From: G963708325 sp963708325
Lineage (GTDB): Bacteria > Actinomycetota > Thermoleophilia > Solirubrobacterales > 70-9
Direction of reading: 5' to 3'
DNA length: 64,000 bases
Assembly (NCBI GenBank): GCA_963708325.1
Contig: OY970203.1
Span: forward strand, 2,294,001 to 2,358,000
Of this stretch, positions 34,868-43,730 are shown piece by piece; the first letter of the stretch is position 1, and every line of letters begins with the position of its first letter. Below the pieces are notes generated by a model. That model made no database searches and was not told the origin of the DNA. It worked only from the letters and a program-made list of their open reading frames with translations. A program made the translations under genes and the position numbers.

Positions 34868-35713
34868 ATGGCGGATTACGCGAAGGACGTGCTGGTCGAG
34901 ACGGACTGGGTCGCGGAGCACCTGGACGACGACTCGGTCCGCATCGTCGAGGTCGACGAGAACCCGGCGCTGTACGCCGAGGCCCACATCCCCGGAGCGA
35001 TCGGCTTCGACTGGAAGAAGGACCTTCAGGATCCGGTCAAGCGGGACTTCCTCGGCCCCGAGGAGTTCGGCAAGCTGATGGGCAGCCGCGGCATCTCCAA
35101 CGAGCACATGGTGGTCCTGTACGGCGATCGCAACAACTGGTTCGCCGCCTACACGTACTGGTACTTCAATTACTACGGCCACGCCAACGTCCGCCTGATG
35201 AACGGCCCGCGCGAGAAGTGGATCAGCGAGGGCCGCGACACCACCACCGAGGTACCCGACTATCCAGGGGCCGGCTTCGATGCGAAGCCCGGCGACGACG
35301 CGATCCGGGCCAAGCGCGACGAGGTGCTGGCCGCGCTCGACGCCGACACCCACCTCGTCGACGTACGCAGCCCGCAGGAGTACTCCGGCGAGCTGATCGC
35401 GATGGCCGGGTACGAGCAGGAGGGCGCGCAGCGCGCCGGCCATATCCCGGGCGCCGCCTCGGTTCCCTGGGCTCAGGCGGTGAACGAGGACGGCACCTTC
35501 AAGTCGGCGGACGAGCTGCGCGAGCTTTACACGTCGAAGGGCGTGATCGACGGCGGCGCCCCCGTGATCGCCTACTGCCGGATCGGCGAGCGCTCGGCCC
35601 ACACCTGGTTCGTGCTCTCCGAGCTGCTCGGCGAAGGAGACGTGAAGAACTACGACGGCTCCTGGACCGAGTGGGGCAACCTGGTCAACGTCCCGATCGA
35701 GAAGGACGTCTAG
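34868..35713 (+). CDS. Thiosulfate sulfurtransferase (rhodanese)
   Basis: A 281-residue two-domain rhodanese. The inactive N-terminal domain contains HIPGAIGFDWKKDLQDP; the C-terminal domain has HIPGAASVPWAQAVNEDG and the active-site loop YCRIGERSAHTW with the catalytic Cys near 237. It transfers sulfane sulfur from thiosulfate to cyanide or thiol acceptors. The ATG at 34868 is preceded by GGAGG with five-base spacing, better than an upstream ATG at about 34820. Confidence 0.92.
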   Translation: MADYAKDVLVETDWVAEHLDDDSVRIVEVDENPALYAEAHIPGAIGFDWKKDLQDPVKRDFLGPEEFGKLMGSRGISNEHMVVLYGDRNNWFAAYTYWYFNYYGHANVRLMNGPREKWISEGRDTTTEVPDYPGAGFDAKPGDDAIRAKRDEVLAALDADTHLVDVRSPQEYSGELIAMAGYEQEGAQRAGHIPGAASVPWAQAVNEDGTFKSADELRELYTSKGVIDGGAPVIAYCRIGERSAHTWFVLSELLGEGDVKNYDGSWTEWGNLVNVPIEKDV

Positions 35714-35742
35714 CCCGATCGAGAGAAGCAGCGCCTAGCCGG

Positions 35743-36312
35743 TCAGCCCGGCTGGCGCATGCGCTCGAGCAGCGAGCGCAGGATGCGGGCGGTCGCCCCC
35801 CAGATCAGGTGCTCGCCGACGAGGTAGGTGTCGGTGCGGATCGGCAGTCCGCGGCGGATCAGTCGCCGCTTGTCGTATCCGGCGATCAGCTCGTCGATGC
35901 GGAACAGCAGCACGCTCGCCACCTCGCCCGGGTTGGGTCGGAGGGGGACGGCATCGTCGATCAGGCCGACGAAGGGGTGCACCTTGTAGCCGGTCACCAC
36001 GGTGGAGACCGGGGGCAGGGCGCCGATCACCTCCACCGCCGACGGCTCGAGGCCGATCTCCTCGCTTGCCTCGCGCAGGGCGCAGTCGATCAGCGCCTCC
36101 CTGGGATGATCGCGGCGTCCTCCCGGAAACGAGATCTCGCCGGCGTGTCGGCGCAGGTCGGCGCGCCGCTCGGTGAACACGAGTCCCGGCCGCTCGGGTC
36201 CGCCGAACATCGCCACCAGCACGGCCGCGTCGGTGCCGCCGCCGACGTCGATCGCCTCGGCCTCGGCGGCCGTCAGAAGCTGCTCGCGGAGGACGTCGGC
36301 CGGGTCGCGCAC
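35743..36312 (-). CDS. Nudix hydrolase, CoA pyrophosphatase type
   Basis: A 189-residue Nudix protein. The CoA-specific upstream signature VFTERRADLRRHAGEISFPG is followed by the Nudix box with GGRRD and REASEEIGLE near residue 75-100. These match the family that cleaves coenzyme A and its derivatives to phosphopantetheine and 3',5'-ADP. Start GTG at 36312, which faces away from the following plus-strand gene with 32 bases between starts. Confidence 0.88.
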   Translation of the reverse strand: MRDPADVLREQLLTAAEAEAIDVGGGTDAAVLVAMFGGPERPGLVFTERRADLRRHAGEISFPGGRRDHPREALIDCALREASEEIGLEPSAVEVIGALPPVSTVVTGYKVHPFVGLIDDAVPLRPNPGEVASVLLFRIDELIAGYDKRRLIRRGLPIRTDTYLVGEHLIWGATARILRSLLERMRQPG

Positions 36313-36344
36313 GGGGATAGGATTGAATCAGCGGGGAGGCTCGG

Positions 36345-36919
36345 ATGGACGAGGCGCTCGTCATAGTCGACTTCCAGAACGACTTCTGTCCCGGCGGCGC
36401 GCTTGCGGTGCGGGGGGAGACGAGATCGCCGCGCCGATCAACGAGCTTGCGGGGCGGACGCCAACCGTGGTGGCGACGCGCGACTGGCATCCGCCCGACC
36501 ACGCGTCCTTCGAGACCGAGGGCGGGCCGTGGCCCGTGCACTGCGTGCAGGGGACCGCCGGCGCCGAATTTCATCCCGGGCTGGAGCGGGAACGGATCGA
36601 CCACGTCGTCGAGGTCGGCTCGGGCCGCGACGACGAGGGGTACTCCGGTTTCGAGGGCTCCGACCTCGAGGACTACCTGCGCGACAACAGCATCGAGAGG
36701 CTGGTCGTCACCGGCATCGCCACCGACTACTGCGTGCGGGCCACGGTGCTCGACGCCTGCCGGCTCGGCTTCGACGTCACCGTCGCAGAGGATGCGATCC
36801 GCGCCGTCGACGTAGAGCCCGGCGATGGCGACAGGGCGATCGAGGAGATGAAGGAGGCGGGGGCGCGCTTCGCTCCGTCGAGCGAGCTGGCGGGGGATCG
36901 CGGGCCGGCCGGCCGGTAG
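36345..36919 (+). pseudogene. Nicotinamidase-like gene with a frameshift
   Basis: The start encodes MDEALVIVDFQNDFCPGGAL (catalytic Asp of the isochorismatase fold). After a GGGGGG run at about 36411-36418 the homologous sequence continues one base out of frame: DEIAAPINELAG, ATRDWHPPDHASF (metal site) and TGIATDYCVRATVLDA (catalytic Cys). One extra base would restore a protein of about 190 residues. The usual catalytic Lys in the KG-YSGF region is Val here (EVGSGRDDEGYSGFEG). Either a pseudogene or a homopolymer sequencing error in a diverged enzyme. Confidence 0.75.
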
Positions 36920-36938
36920 GAAGCGGCTCGCGCCGGGT

Positions 36939-38282
36939 ATGACCGGGCTGATGCCCGGGAGCTTCGACGCGATCGTGATCGGCGCCGGCCCAGCCGGAGA
37001 GGTGTGCGCCGGCGAGCTCGCCGACGGCGGCATGAGCGTGGCGATCGTCGAGCGCGAGCTGGTCGCCGGCGAGTGCTCCTACTGGGCCTGCATCCCCTCG
37101 AAGACCCTGCTTCGACCGGGAGAGGCGATCTCGGAGGCGCGGCAGGCGCCCGGAGCACGGCAGGCGGTGTCGGCGGACCTCGACGTCGGCGAAGCGCTTG
37201 CCTGGCGCGACTTCATGGTCTCGGACTGGGACGACGCCGGCCAGGCCTCGTGGCTGGACGAGAAGGGGATCGAGCTGATCCGCGGGGATGCCGTCATCTC
37301 CGGAGCCGGCGCCGTCTCGGTGGGAGACGGCCGCCACGAGGCGGAGCGGATCGTGATCGCCACCGGATCGGAGCCGGTGATCCCGCCGATCGACGGCTTG
37401 CGGGACCTCGACGGCGTCTGGACGAACCGCGAGGCGACGGCCCTGAAGGAGGTCCCCGATCGGCTGCTGGTGCTGGGCGGCGGTCCCGTCGGGGTGGAGA
37501 TCGCCCAGGCGCTGTCGCGAATGGGCGCATCGGTCGCGATCGTCGAGGGCGAGGACCGCCTGCTGCCACGCGAAGCGCCGCGGGCGGGCGAGGCCCTGGC
37601 GGAGGCGCTGGAAGCGGAGGGGATCGAGCTGCGGCTCGGCGAGTTCGCCGCGGCCGCGGAGCGGCGCGGCGACGGCTACGCGCTGCGCTTCGACGAGTCG
37701 GGGGACCTGCACGGCGATCGGCTGCTCGTCGCGACGGGCCGCAAGCCGCGCCTCGACGGCATCGGCCTGGAATCGGTCGGCATCGAGCCGGGCAAGCAGG
37801 GGGTGGAGGTCGACGAGCGCCTGCGGGCGGGCGACGGCGTCTGGGCGATCGGCGACGCCACCGGGGTGGCGCCGTTCACGCACGTCGGCAAGTACCAGGC
37901 CCGGATCGCCGCCGCTGACATCCTCGGCAAGCCGGCGAAGGCGGACTACCGCGCGGTGCCGCGGGTGACGTTCACCGATCCCCAGATCGCGTCGGTGGGC
38001 GAGCCGGCCGGGAAGCTGACCGCGACGACCGAGCTGGCCTCGGTGGCGCGCAGCTCCACCTACAGCCGCGAATACGCGGAGCGCCCCGGTTTCCTCACCC
38101 TCGTCTCCGACGGTGAGAAGCTCACCGGCGCCTGCGCGGTCGGCCCGGAGGCGGGGGAGTGGCTGCAGCAGGCCACCCTGGCGATCCGCGCCGAGGTCCC
38201 GCTGGAGGTGCTGCGCGACACGATCCAGCCGTTTCCGACGTTTGCGGAGGCGTTCGTGAGCGCGCTCGCCGAGCTCGGCTAG
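36939..38282 (+). CDS. Class I flavoprotein disulfide reductase family protein
   Basis: A 447-residue dihydrolipoamide dehydrogenase/mercuric reductase-like protein. FAD motif IGAGPAGEVCAGELA near residue 14, redox cysteines in GECSYWACIPSKTLLRP (CxxxxC) near 45-55, NAD motif LGGGPVGVEIAQALSRMG near 180 and WAIGDATGVAPFTHVGKYQA near 305. The C-terminal His-Glu dyad is changed: the usual HPTxSE reads QPFPTFAE, so the catalytic His is Gln. The true disulfide substrate is unknown; a quinone or other acceptor is possible. Not adjacent to 2-oxoacid dehydrogenase genes. Confidence 0.8.
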   Translation: MTGLMPGSFDAIVIGAGPAGEVCAGELADGGMSVAIVERELVAGECSYWACIPSKTLLRPGEAISEARQAPGARQAVSADLDVGEALAWRDFMVSDWDDAGQASWLDEKGIELIRGDAVISGAGAVSVGDGRHEAERIVIATGSEPVIPPIDGLRDLDGVWTNREATALKEVPDRLLVLGGGPVGVEIAQALSRMGASVAIVEGEDRLLPREAPRAGEALAEALEAEGIELRLGEFAAAAERRGDGYALRFDESGDLHGDRLLVATGRKPRLDGIGLESVGIEPGKQGVEVDERLRAGDGVWAIGDATGVAPFTHVGKYQARIAAADILGKPAKADYRAVPRVTFTDPQIASVGEPAGKLTATTELASVARSSTYSREYAERPGFLTLVSDGEKLTGACAVGPEAGEWLQQATLAIRAEVPLEVLRDTIQPFPTFAEAFVSALAELG

Positions 38283-38289
38283 CCGCCGC

Positions 38290-39101
38290 TCAGACGATCA
38301 CCTGCACGGTGCCGCCGTCCACCGACCAGGCCGCCCCGGCCACGTAGGAGGCCTGCTCGGAGCAGAGGAAGCAGATCGCCGCGGCGATCTCGTTCACCTC
38401 CGCGAGCCGGCCGATCGGACGCTTCGAGCTGGCCGCCTCGAGCGCGTCGTCCCGGCTTGCCAGGTGGGCCATCTCCTTGGACTGGTCGAGCAGGCCGCCC
38501 CGGCCCATCCACAGCTCCGACTTCGTCGGCCCCGGGCAGATCGCGTTGACGAGCACGCCGTCGCGCGCGTAGCGGTCGGCGAACAGGCGCGACAGCGACA
38601 GCTGCGCTGCCTTCGCCACCGAATACTCCGACATGTTCGCCGAGGGGCGCTTGCCGGCCGTGCTGGAGACGTTGACGATGCGCCCCCAATGGCGCTCCCG
38701 CATCGCCGGTACCGCGGCGCGCATGATCCGCAGGCAGGCCATCACGTTGACCTCCCACGCCGCCTGCCAGTCGGCGTCGGGGACGTCGTCGAGGTCGCGC
38801 CAGACCGCGCTGCCGGCGTTGTTGACGACGACGTCGAGCTTTCCGAAGCGCTGCTCGGCCTCCGAGAGGATCCGCTCGCCGGCGTCGGGCTCGGTGACGT
38901 CGCAGACGAGATGCGCGGCGCGGCCGTTTGCCGCCGCGCCCTCGCGGCCGCACTCGTCGGCGGCCTCCGCCAGGATTCGGCCGAGCGCGCGACGAGCAGC
39001 ACGCCGGCTCCCTCGGCACACAGCATTCGCGCCGTGGCGCGCCCGATCCCCCGGCTCGCCCCGGTGACCGCGCATGCCATTCCCTGCAGGCCGAGGTCCA
39101 C
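38290..39101 (-). pseudogene. Short-chain dehydrogenase with a frameshift
   Basis: The 5' part (GTG at 39101) encodes GMACAVTGASRGIGRATARM, the TGxxxGxG cofactor loop, up to LLVARSAE. From about 38975 onward the homologous sequence lies in another frame: VVVNNAGSAVWRD, NVSSTAGKRPSANMSEYSVAKAA (Ser, Tyr, Lys active site) and CPGPTKSELW. A single-base deletion near 38970-38978 explains this. Restored length would be about 270 residues, normal for the family. All catalytic residues remain, so a sequencing error is possible. The start shares a base with the OsmC stop. Confidence 0.78.
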
Positions 39102-39517
39102 TAGACGGGCTCGATCCGGTCGACGATCTCGATCGCCGACTCGCGCGCCAGTGAGCGATGCACCGGGCACTTGCCGGCGATCACCATGATCCGCTGGCTC
39201 TGCTCCTCGGTCAGCGGACCGGGTACGCGCATCGTCACCTCGAACGAGTCCGGGTCGCCGCGCGGGCCGGGGGTGAACTCGGCCGCCACCTCGACCTCGC
39301 CGAGGTCCCAACCCTTGCGGTCGGCGTACATCTCGATCGTGATCGCGGTGCACGACGCGAGCGCGGCGGAGAGAAGCTCGCGCGGGGTGGGGCCGCGATC
39401 GTTTCCGCCCGCGTCCACCGGCTCGTCGGCCGTGAGTGTGTGGTCGCGAATCGCAAGCTCGTGCGTGTAGCCGTCCACCCGGCGGGCGACGGCGCGGCGC
39501 GGGGGCGACTCGCTCAC
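39101..39517 (-). CDS. OsmC-family peroxiredoxin
   Basis: A 138-residue OsmC/Ohr-fold protein that reduces organic hydroperoxides. Both redox cysteines are visible: SAALASCTAITIEMYADRKG near residue 56 and GKCPVHRSL near 117. The PTPRELLSAALA helix is typical of the OsmC branch. It lies between the adenosyltransferase and the SDR gene on one strand and is probably in an operon with them. Confidence 0.88.
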   Translation of the reverse strand: MSESPPRRAVARRVDGYTHELAIRDHTLTADEPVDAGGNDRGPTPRELLSAALASCTAITIEMYADRKGWDLGEVEVAAEFTPGPRGDPDSFEVTMRVPGPLTEEQSQRIMVIAGKCPVHRSLARESAIEIVDRIEPV

Positions 39518-39526
39518 CGGCGGCCG

Positions 39527-40111
39527 TCAGTCGCGATCGCCGGCATGGCGGCCCGCGAACAGCTCGGGGTCGGGGACGTCGGCGGCCCGCGCCATCGCGT
39601 AGGCGAGGTCGGAGGCGCGGTTGAGGTATCGCAGCACCTCGCTGGACGCCAGCTCGCCGGACTGGGCGAGCGAGCTCACCCGGCGCTCGGCGCGGCGAAT
39701 CGCCGCGCGGGCGACGTCGAGCTGGGCCGACAGCGGCGTGCCGCCGGGGATCACGAACTTCGGCGGCAGCTCGACCGTGGCCATCAGGCGGTCGATCTCC
39801 CCGTCGAGGGCGTCGACCATGTCGGCGGTGACGCGGCTGACGCCGTCCTCCAGCCGCTCGGCGGCCTCGGGGGCGGTGGCCAGCTCGGCGCCGGCGACGA
39901 ACAGCTCGTTCTGCAGGCGCAGGATCGTCGCCGCCAGCTCGGCGTCGCCGGGGCCGCACAGCCCCCGGCCGGCGCCGAGCGCCGAGACCGCCTCGTCGAC
40001 GGATCCGTAGGCCTCCGTGCGGGCGTTGTCCTTCGGCACGCGTCCGCCGTACCACAGCGACGTGCTGCCGTCGTCGCCCTTCTTCGTGTAGATCCGGACC
40101 ATCGCGGCCAA
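39527..40111 (-). CDS. Cob(I)alamin adenosyltransferase, PduO type
   Basis: A 194-residue ATP:cob(I)alamin adenosyltransferase making adenosylcobalamin. The N-terminal RIYTKKGDDGSTSLWYGGRV motif binds ATP, EAYGSVDEAVSALG follows, and the FVIPGGTPLSAQLDVARAAIRRAERRV signature near 125 carries the conserved Arg/Asp residues. It suggests B12-dependent enzymes elsewhere in the genome, such as methylmalonyl-CoA mutase. Ends nine bases before the OsmC gene. Confidence 0.92.
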   Translation of the reverse strand: MAAMVRIYTKKGDDGSTSLWYGGRVPKDNARTEAYGSVDEAVSALGAGRGLCGPGDAELAATILRLQNELFVAGAELATAPEAAERLEDGVSRVTADMVDALDGEIDRLMATVELPPKFVIPGGTPLSAQLDVARAAIRRAERRVSSLAQSGELASSEVLRYLNRASDLAYAMARAADVPDPELFAGRHAGDRD

Positions 40112-40129
40112 CCTATCACCGGCCAGACG

Positions 40130-41377
40130 TCAGCTGAGCGGGGCGAAGACGAGCCCGGAGAGCAGCTTCGGGAAGAAGTACGTGGACTTGGGCGGCATCG
40201 TCTCGCCCGCCTGCGCCACCTCGCGGACCAGCTCGACCGGGGTTGGCCGCAGCAGGAAGGCGGCGGAGGCCTCGCCCGACGTCACCGAGGCCACGGCGTC
40301 GGCGGCGCTCTTGGAGTAGGCGAGCCCGCGCTTCTCGGCGATGTCCTGCTCGCTCATCGCCAGGATCCCCTTCAGCACCAGCTCCTCGAGGATCACCGCG
40401 TCGATGCGGCGGTAGGCGTCCGGCTTGCCGCCGAGGGCGGCGTCGAGGCGGGCGCGGTCGCGCAGCCGCAGCCGCAGCGCGGCGCCGCGCCCGGCGTAGC
40501 CGAAGACGGCATCGCCGGGCTCGCCCGCAGGATCGAGCGCGCCGGGGGCGACCTCCTCGACGTCGAAGCTCTCCCGCAGGGCCTCCTCCAGTCGCTCGCG
40601 CGCGTCGGGATCGAGGTCGGTGAGCAGCCGGTGGGTGGGGAAAACCGTGAGTCCGGGATCGTCCAGCGAGGTGATGCACATCAGCGTGTAGCTGTGCGGC
40701 CCGGCGCCTCCCACCTCGGCCTCGTAGGCGCGGGCAGTCTCGTAGCGGTGATGGCCGTCGGCGATCAGCAGCTCGGTGCCGGCCAACTCGCGGGCGACGC
40801 TCTCGTGCACGGCGGGGTCGGCGATCCGCCAGACGCGATGGATCGTCCCGTCGCTGTCTGAGACCTCGCCCCACGGCGGATCGACGAGCGAGGGCTCGAG
40901 GTAGGCCCAGGCGTTGCCCTCGGAGAGGGCGAAGATCGCCGACGTGTCGTGGCGGGTCGCCCGCATCAGCTCGAGCCGGTCCTGCTTGGGCCCCGGCTGG
41001 GTGCGCTCGTGGGGGCGAACGCGCCCCGGCCCGTACTCCTCGAGGCGCACCATCGCGAGGATGCCGTGGCGCGTTCGCCGCCCGCCGTCAGGCGTCGCGT
41101 AGTCCTGGGTGAGGGCCCACGTAGCCGCCTCGCGGTCGGCCGTGAGGATGCCCTGAAGTGTCCACTCTTCGATCGCCTCGGCGGCGCGCTCGTAGCGATT
41201 GCCTCCGCCCGGCGCCTCCGGCAGGTCGATCTCGACCACGTTGAAGGGCGAGCGCGCCACCAGCTCCGCCCGCTGCGCCGAGTCGATCACGTCGTAGGGG
41301 GGAGCCGTGACCGCGTCCAATGATGGGATCGCGGCGAGGTTGTAGTGCAGCGCGCGAAAGGGGCGAACCTCGGCCAT
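40130..41377 (-). CDS. DUF1015-family protein
   Basis: A 415-residue protein of the DUF1015 family, recognised by the N-terminal VRPFRALHYN and APPYDVID segments and by IADGHHRYETARAYEAE near residue 200. Some relatives are described as serine kinases (SerK-like), with the motif near DGHHR forming the active site. Length is typical. It is the first gene of the minus-strand group running to 38290, with tRNA-Pro upstream in the other direction. The kinase assignment is family-based inference. Confidence 0.85.
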   Translation of the reverse strand: MAEVRPFRALHYNLAAIPSLDAVTAPPYDVIDSAQRAELVARSPFNVVEIDLPEAPGGGNRYERAAEAIEEWTLQGILTADREAATWALTQDYATPDGGRRTRHGILAMVRLEEYGPGRVRPHERTQPGPKQDRLELMRATRHDTSAIFALSEGNAWAYLEPSLVDPPWGEVSDSDGTIHRVWRIADPAVHESVARELAGTELLIADGHHRYETARAYEAEVGGAGPHSYTLMCITSLDDPGLTVFPTHRLLTDLDPDARERLEEALRESFDVEEVAPGALDPAGEPGDAVFGYAGRGAALRLRLRDRARLDAALGGKPDAYRRIDAVILEELVLKGILAMSEQDIAEKRGLAYSKSAADAVASVTSGEASAAFLLRPTPVELVREVAQAGETMPPKSTYFFPKLLSGLVFAPLS

Positions 41378-41565
41378 CGGCGCGCCACTCTATTTGTGCC
41401 ATCCGGACACCGTTTCGTCGCGTTGGGCGCGCCGCGGACTGGCTGCACGGACATGGCGCTCTAAGTACGGGATCCTCACTGTGGCAGCGCACGACACCTA
41501 CTTCCGCGCTGAGCTTCAGGCGTGGGTCGATGGGTACGGAGCGAGTGGCTAGACTCGGATCGGAT

Positions 41566-41639
41566 CGGGGCGTAGCTCAGTCTGGTAGAGCATTCGGCCT
41601 GGGACCGAAAGGTCGCCGGTTCAAATCCGGCCGCCCCGA
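41566..41639 (+). tRNA. tRNA-Pro (UGG)
   Basis: A full cloverleaf: acceptor CGGGGCG/CGCCCCG, D stem GCTC/GAGC, anticodon stem TTCGG/CCGAA, T stem GCCGG/CCGGC with TTCAAAT loop. The seven-base anticodon loop CCTGGGA places TGG at 34-36, so Pro. Position 33 is C instead of the near-universal U. The 3' CCA is not encoded. Confidence 0.93.
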
Positions 41640-41918
41640 CTGAGCAAGCAAGCATTGGGTCCGTGCTCCGGCTGCCACGCCCGCTTTCATGCGAAGCGAG
41701 TCACCCGGTCGAGCGATGAGATCAGTGCTCCTCCGCATGGAAAGCAGCGCCTCGACTCCTGAACCTTCGCGACACCGCTGCTCTCCATGCAGATGAGGCT
41801 CGGGCTTTCCAAGGATGCGCTCCGCCTGGCCACCCGTTAGGGTTCCGCTGTTCAGACGGCGTGAACGCTGGGAGGGGCGAGGGAGGCTCGCCGGATCCAC
41901 CGGCCCAAGGAGAAAGCC

Positions 41919-42545
41919 ATGCCTGAATCGCTGCGCCGCCTGGCGCCTTTGACAGGAATTCCCTTTGCCATCCTGCTCGTGGTGACCTTCACGACCCCGA
42001 CCACCCCGGGCACACACGACACCGGCGCGCAGGTAATCAACCACTACCAGGCCCACCACGGCGCGCACCTGTTGGGTGACCTCTGCGGAGGGGTCGCGGT
42101 CGTCTTCTTCCTCTTCTTCATCTCCTCCCTGAGGAGCTACTTCAAGGACAAGGAGGGGGCTGACGGTCTCTCGATGGCCGCCTTCGCCGGCGGCATCCTG
42201 ATCGCAGTCGGCGGGGCGGTCTTCACCAGCATCGACGTCGCCCTGATCGACGCGAGGCACGACATCGCCCCCCAAGCCGCTCAGGCGCTGAACGTGCTGA
42301 ACAACGATTTCTTCTTCCCGTTCGAAATCGGGTTGGTCGTTTTCTCGATCTCCATCGGGCTGGCCATCATCGCCTCGGGTGCGCTTCCCAAGTGGCTCGG
42401 CTGGGTGCAGGTCGTGATCGGCGTCGTCGCCTTCACGCCCGTCGGGTTCTTTGGCTTCTTCGTGACGCTGCCGTGGTCGGTGATCGTCGCGATCCTGATC
42501 TACCGGCGAAGCGCACCCAGCGCGGCTGCGCCGGCTACGGCCTAG
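41919..42545 (+). CDS. Multi-pass membrane protein, unknown
   Basis: A 208-residue protein with five to six hydrophobic segments. The first extracytoplasmic loop has DTGAQVINHYQAHHGAHLLG, resembling the first loop of DUF4386-like membrane proteins, and the C-terminal half has PKWLGWVQVVIGVVAF, also typical. GGAGAAAG precedes the ATG. No enzymatic motif. It stands alone between the tRNA and a convergent TfoX-like gene. Confidence 0.65.
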   Translation: MPESLRRLAPLTGIPFAILLVVTFTTPTTPGTHDTGAQVINHYQAHHGAHLLGDLCGGVAVVFFLFFISSLRSYFKDKEGADGLSMAAFAGGILIAVGGAVFTSIDVALIDARHDIAPQAAQALNVLNNDFFFPFEIGLVVFSISIGLAIIASGALPKWLGWVQVVIGVVAFTPVGFFGFFVTLPWSVIVAILIYRRSAPSAAAPATA

Positions 42546-42720
42546 CCGAAGCGGAGAGTTTCAACAGAGCAGGAGAAAAAGGGCCCTCCGCGGAGCATTC
42601 GGCCTGTCCGGCAGCCGCGCTCCGGCCGGCGCAAACGATGAAGAGCCGACACTGGATTCGGCAGGCGGCCTCGGCGCTGAGGGCGTAGACGGTCTCGCTC
42701 AGGTCCGGCGCGAACGGGCG

Positions 42721-43077
42721 CTACCACTTCGGCGGAAGCGAGCGGGCGTACGCGACGCTGCGGCTGACCCAGCGTTCGAGCTGGCGCTTTGTTCGCACGC
42801 CCTCGGCGTCGACGCGTACCCGCCCCTCCATTGGCCGACCGCCCATCACGAACGGTTGGGTGTGCGGCTTCGTGAGGAACTCATCGGTGTCTTCGGGATC
42901 GATCCGGACGACCAGGCTTCCCTGCGCGCCGGCAGCGACCGACATGTTGCCGCCCACGAGAAAGACGAGACCTCCGAACATGCTCCGCTCGCTGACATCG
43001 GGCTCAGCAGCGATTAGCTCTCGAATGCGGTTGGCGAGGTCCTCGTCGTACGCCACGCCGGGATCATCGTCTACCAA
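42721..43077 (-). CDS. TfoX N-terminal domain protein
   Basis: A 118-residue protein whose core matches the TfoX N-terminal domain: SERSMFGGLVFLVGGNMSVAA near residue 30 and GSLVVRIDPEDTDEFL near 55, ending with a WVSRSVAYARSLP helix. In gammaproteobacteria the domain is part of a competence regulator, but stand-alone copies in actinobacteria have no proven role. Start TTG or the downstream GTG of VAYDED; both are compatible. Confidence 0.8.
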   Translation of the reverse strand: MVDDDPGVAYDEDLANRIRELIAAEPDVSERSMFGGLVFLVGGNMSVAAGAQGSLVVRIDPEDTDEFLTKPHTQPFVMGGRPMEGRVRVDAEGVRTKRQLERWVSRSVAYARSLPPKW

Positions 43078-43267
43078 CGAAGGGGACGCCGCCCGGCTCT
43101 CCCGCTCCGCGCGAAAGCAGCAGTGGCCGGTCGGCGCCCGCCTGCCAGCGAGGGAGAGCGCGATCCCGGTGGCGCCGGTTATAGCCGGCTGAACTCAGGT
43201 CGCCTCCGGGCGCACCGAGGAGTGAAGGGCGCGGATCGACAGAACGCGCCCAGCGTTGATCGCCACC

Positions 43268-43690
43268 TCAGTGCCCATGGGCATCAGCGAGGGTGAACTG
43301 AGCCGCGATTACGACGAGATAGACAAACGTGGCAACGAAGCCGACGATCATCCAGGACACGGGATCCTTGATAAGCGCGGTCACCAACGCCGCCACACCG
43401 ATCGCCAGGCCGACGGAGACGAGGTGAAAGCCGCCCCAGAGCCGAACTGAGCCATGCTCACGAGAGGCGAAGATCTCAGTTGGCCGCCCATAGGCGAGAG
43501 CGGCGGTGGCGCCGAAACCGGTGACCGCGCCGGCCAAAAACAGGAGAGCTTCCCAGGCCGTGGGGATCCCGAGGGCATGGGTGGTCACGGCGCCCGAGGT
43601 CCAGACAGTGAGCGTGTATCCGTAGGGGGCGGCGCTCGTCGCGACGGCCGTCTTCAGGTGGGTTCGATAGCTGCGCCGGCCCGCCTCCAT
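43268..43690 (-). CDS. Four-helix membrane protein, unknown
   Basis: A 140-residue protein with four hydrophobic segments and a basic N-terminus (MEAGRRSYRTHLKT). No motif recognised. The short charged loops include GRPTEIFASREHGSVRLWGG. It is followed upstream by a hairpin-rich non-coding region. Confidence 0.55.
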   Translation of the reverse strand: MEAGRRSYRTHLKTAVATSAAPYGYTLTVWTSGAVTTHALGIPTAWEALLFLAGAVTGFGATAALAYGRPTEIFASREHGSVRLWGGFHLVSVGLAIGVAALVTALIKDPVSWMIVGFVATFVYLVVIAAQFTLADAHGH

Positions 43691-43730
43691 GGGCGGCGGA
43701 CCATAGTTGCCGGCGCGCCCGGCCGACGCG

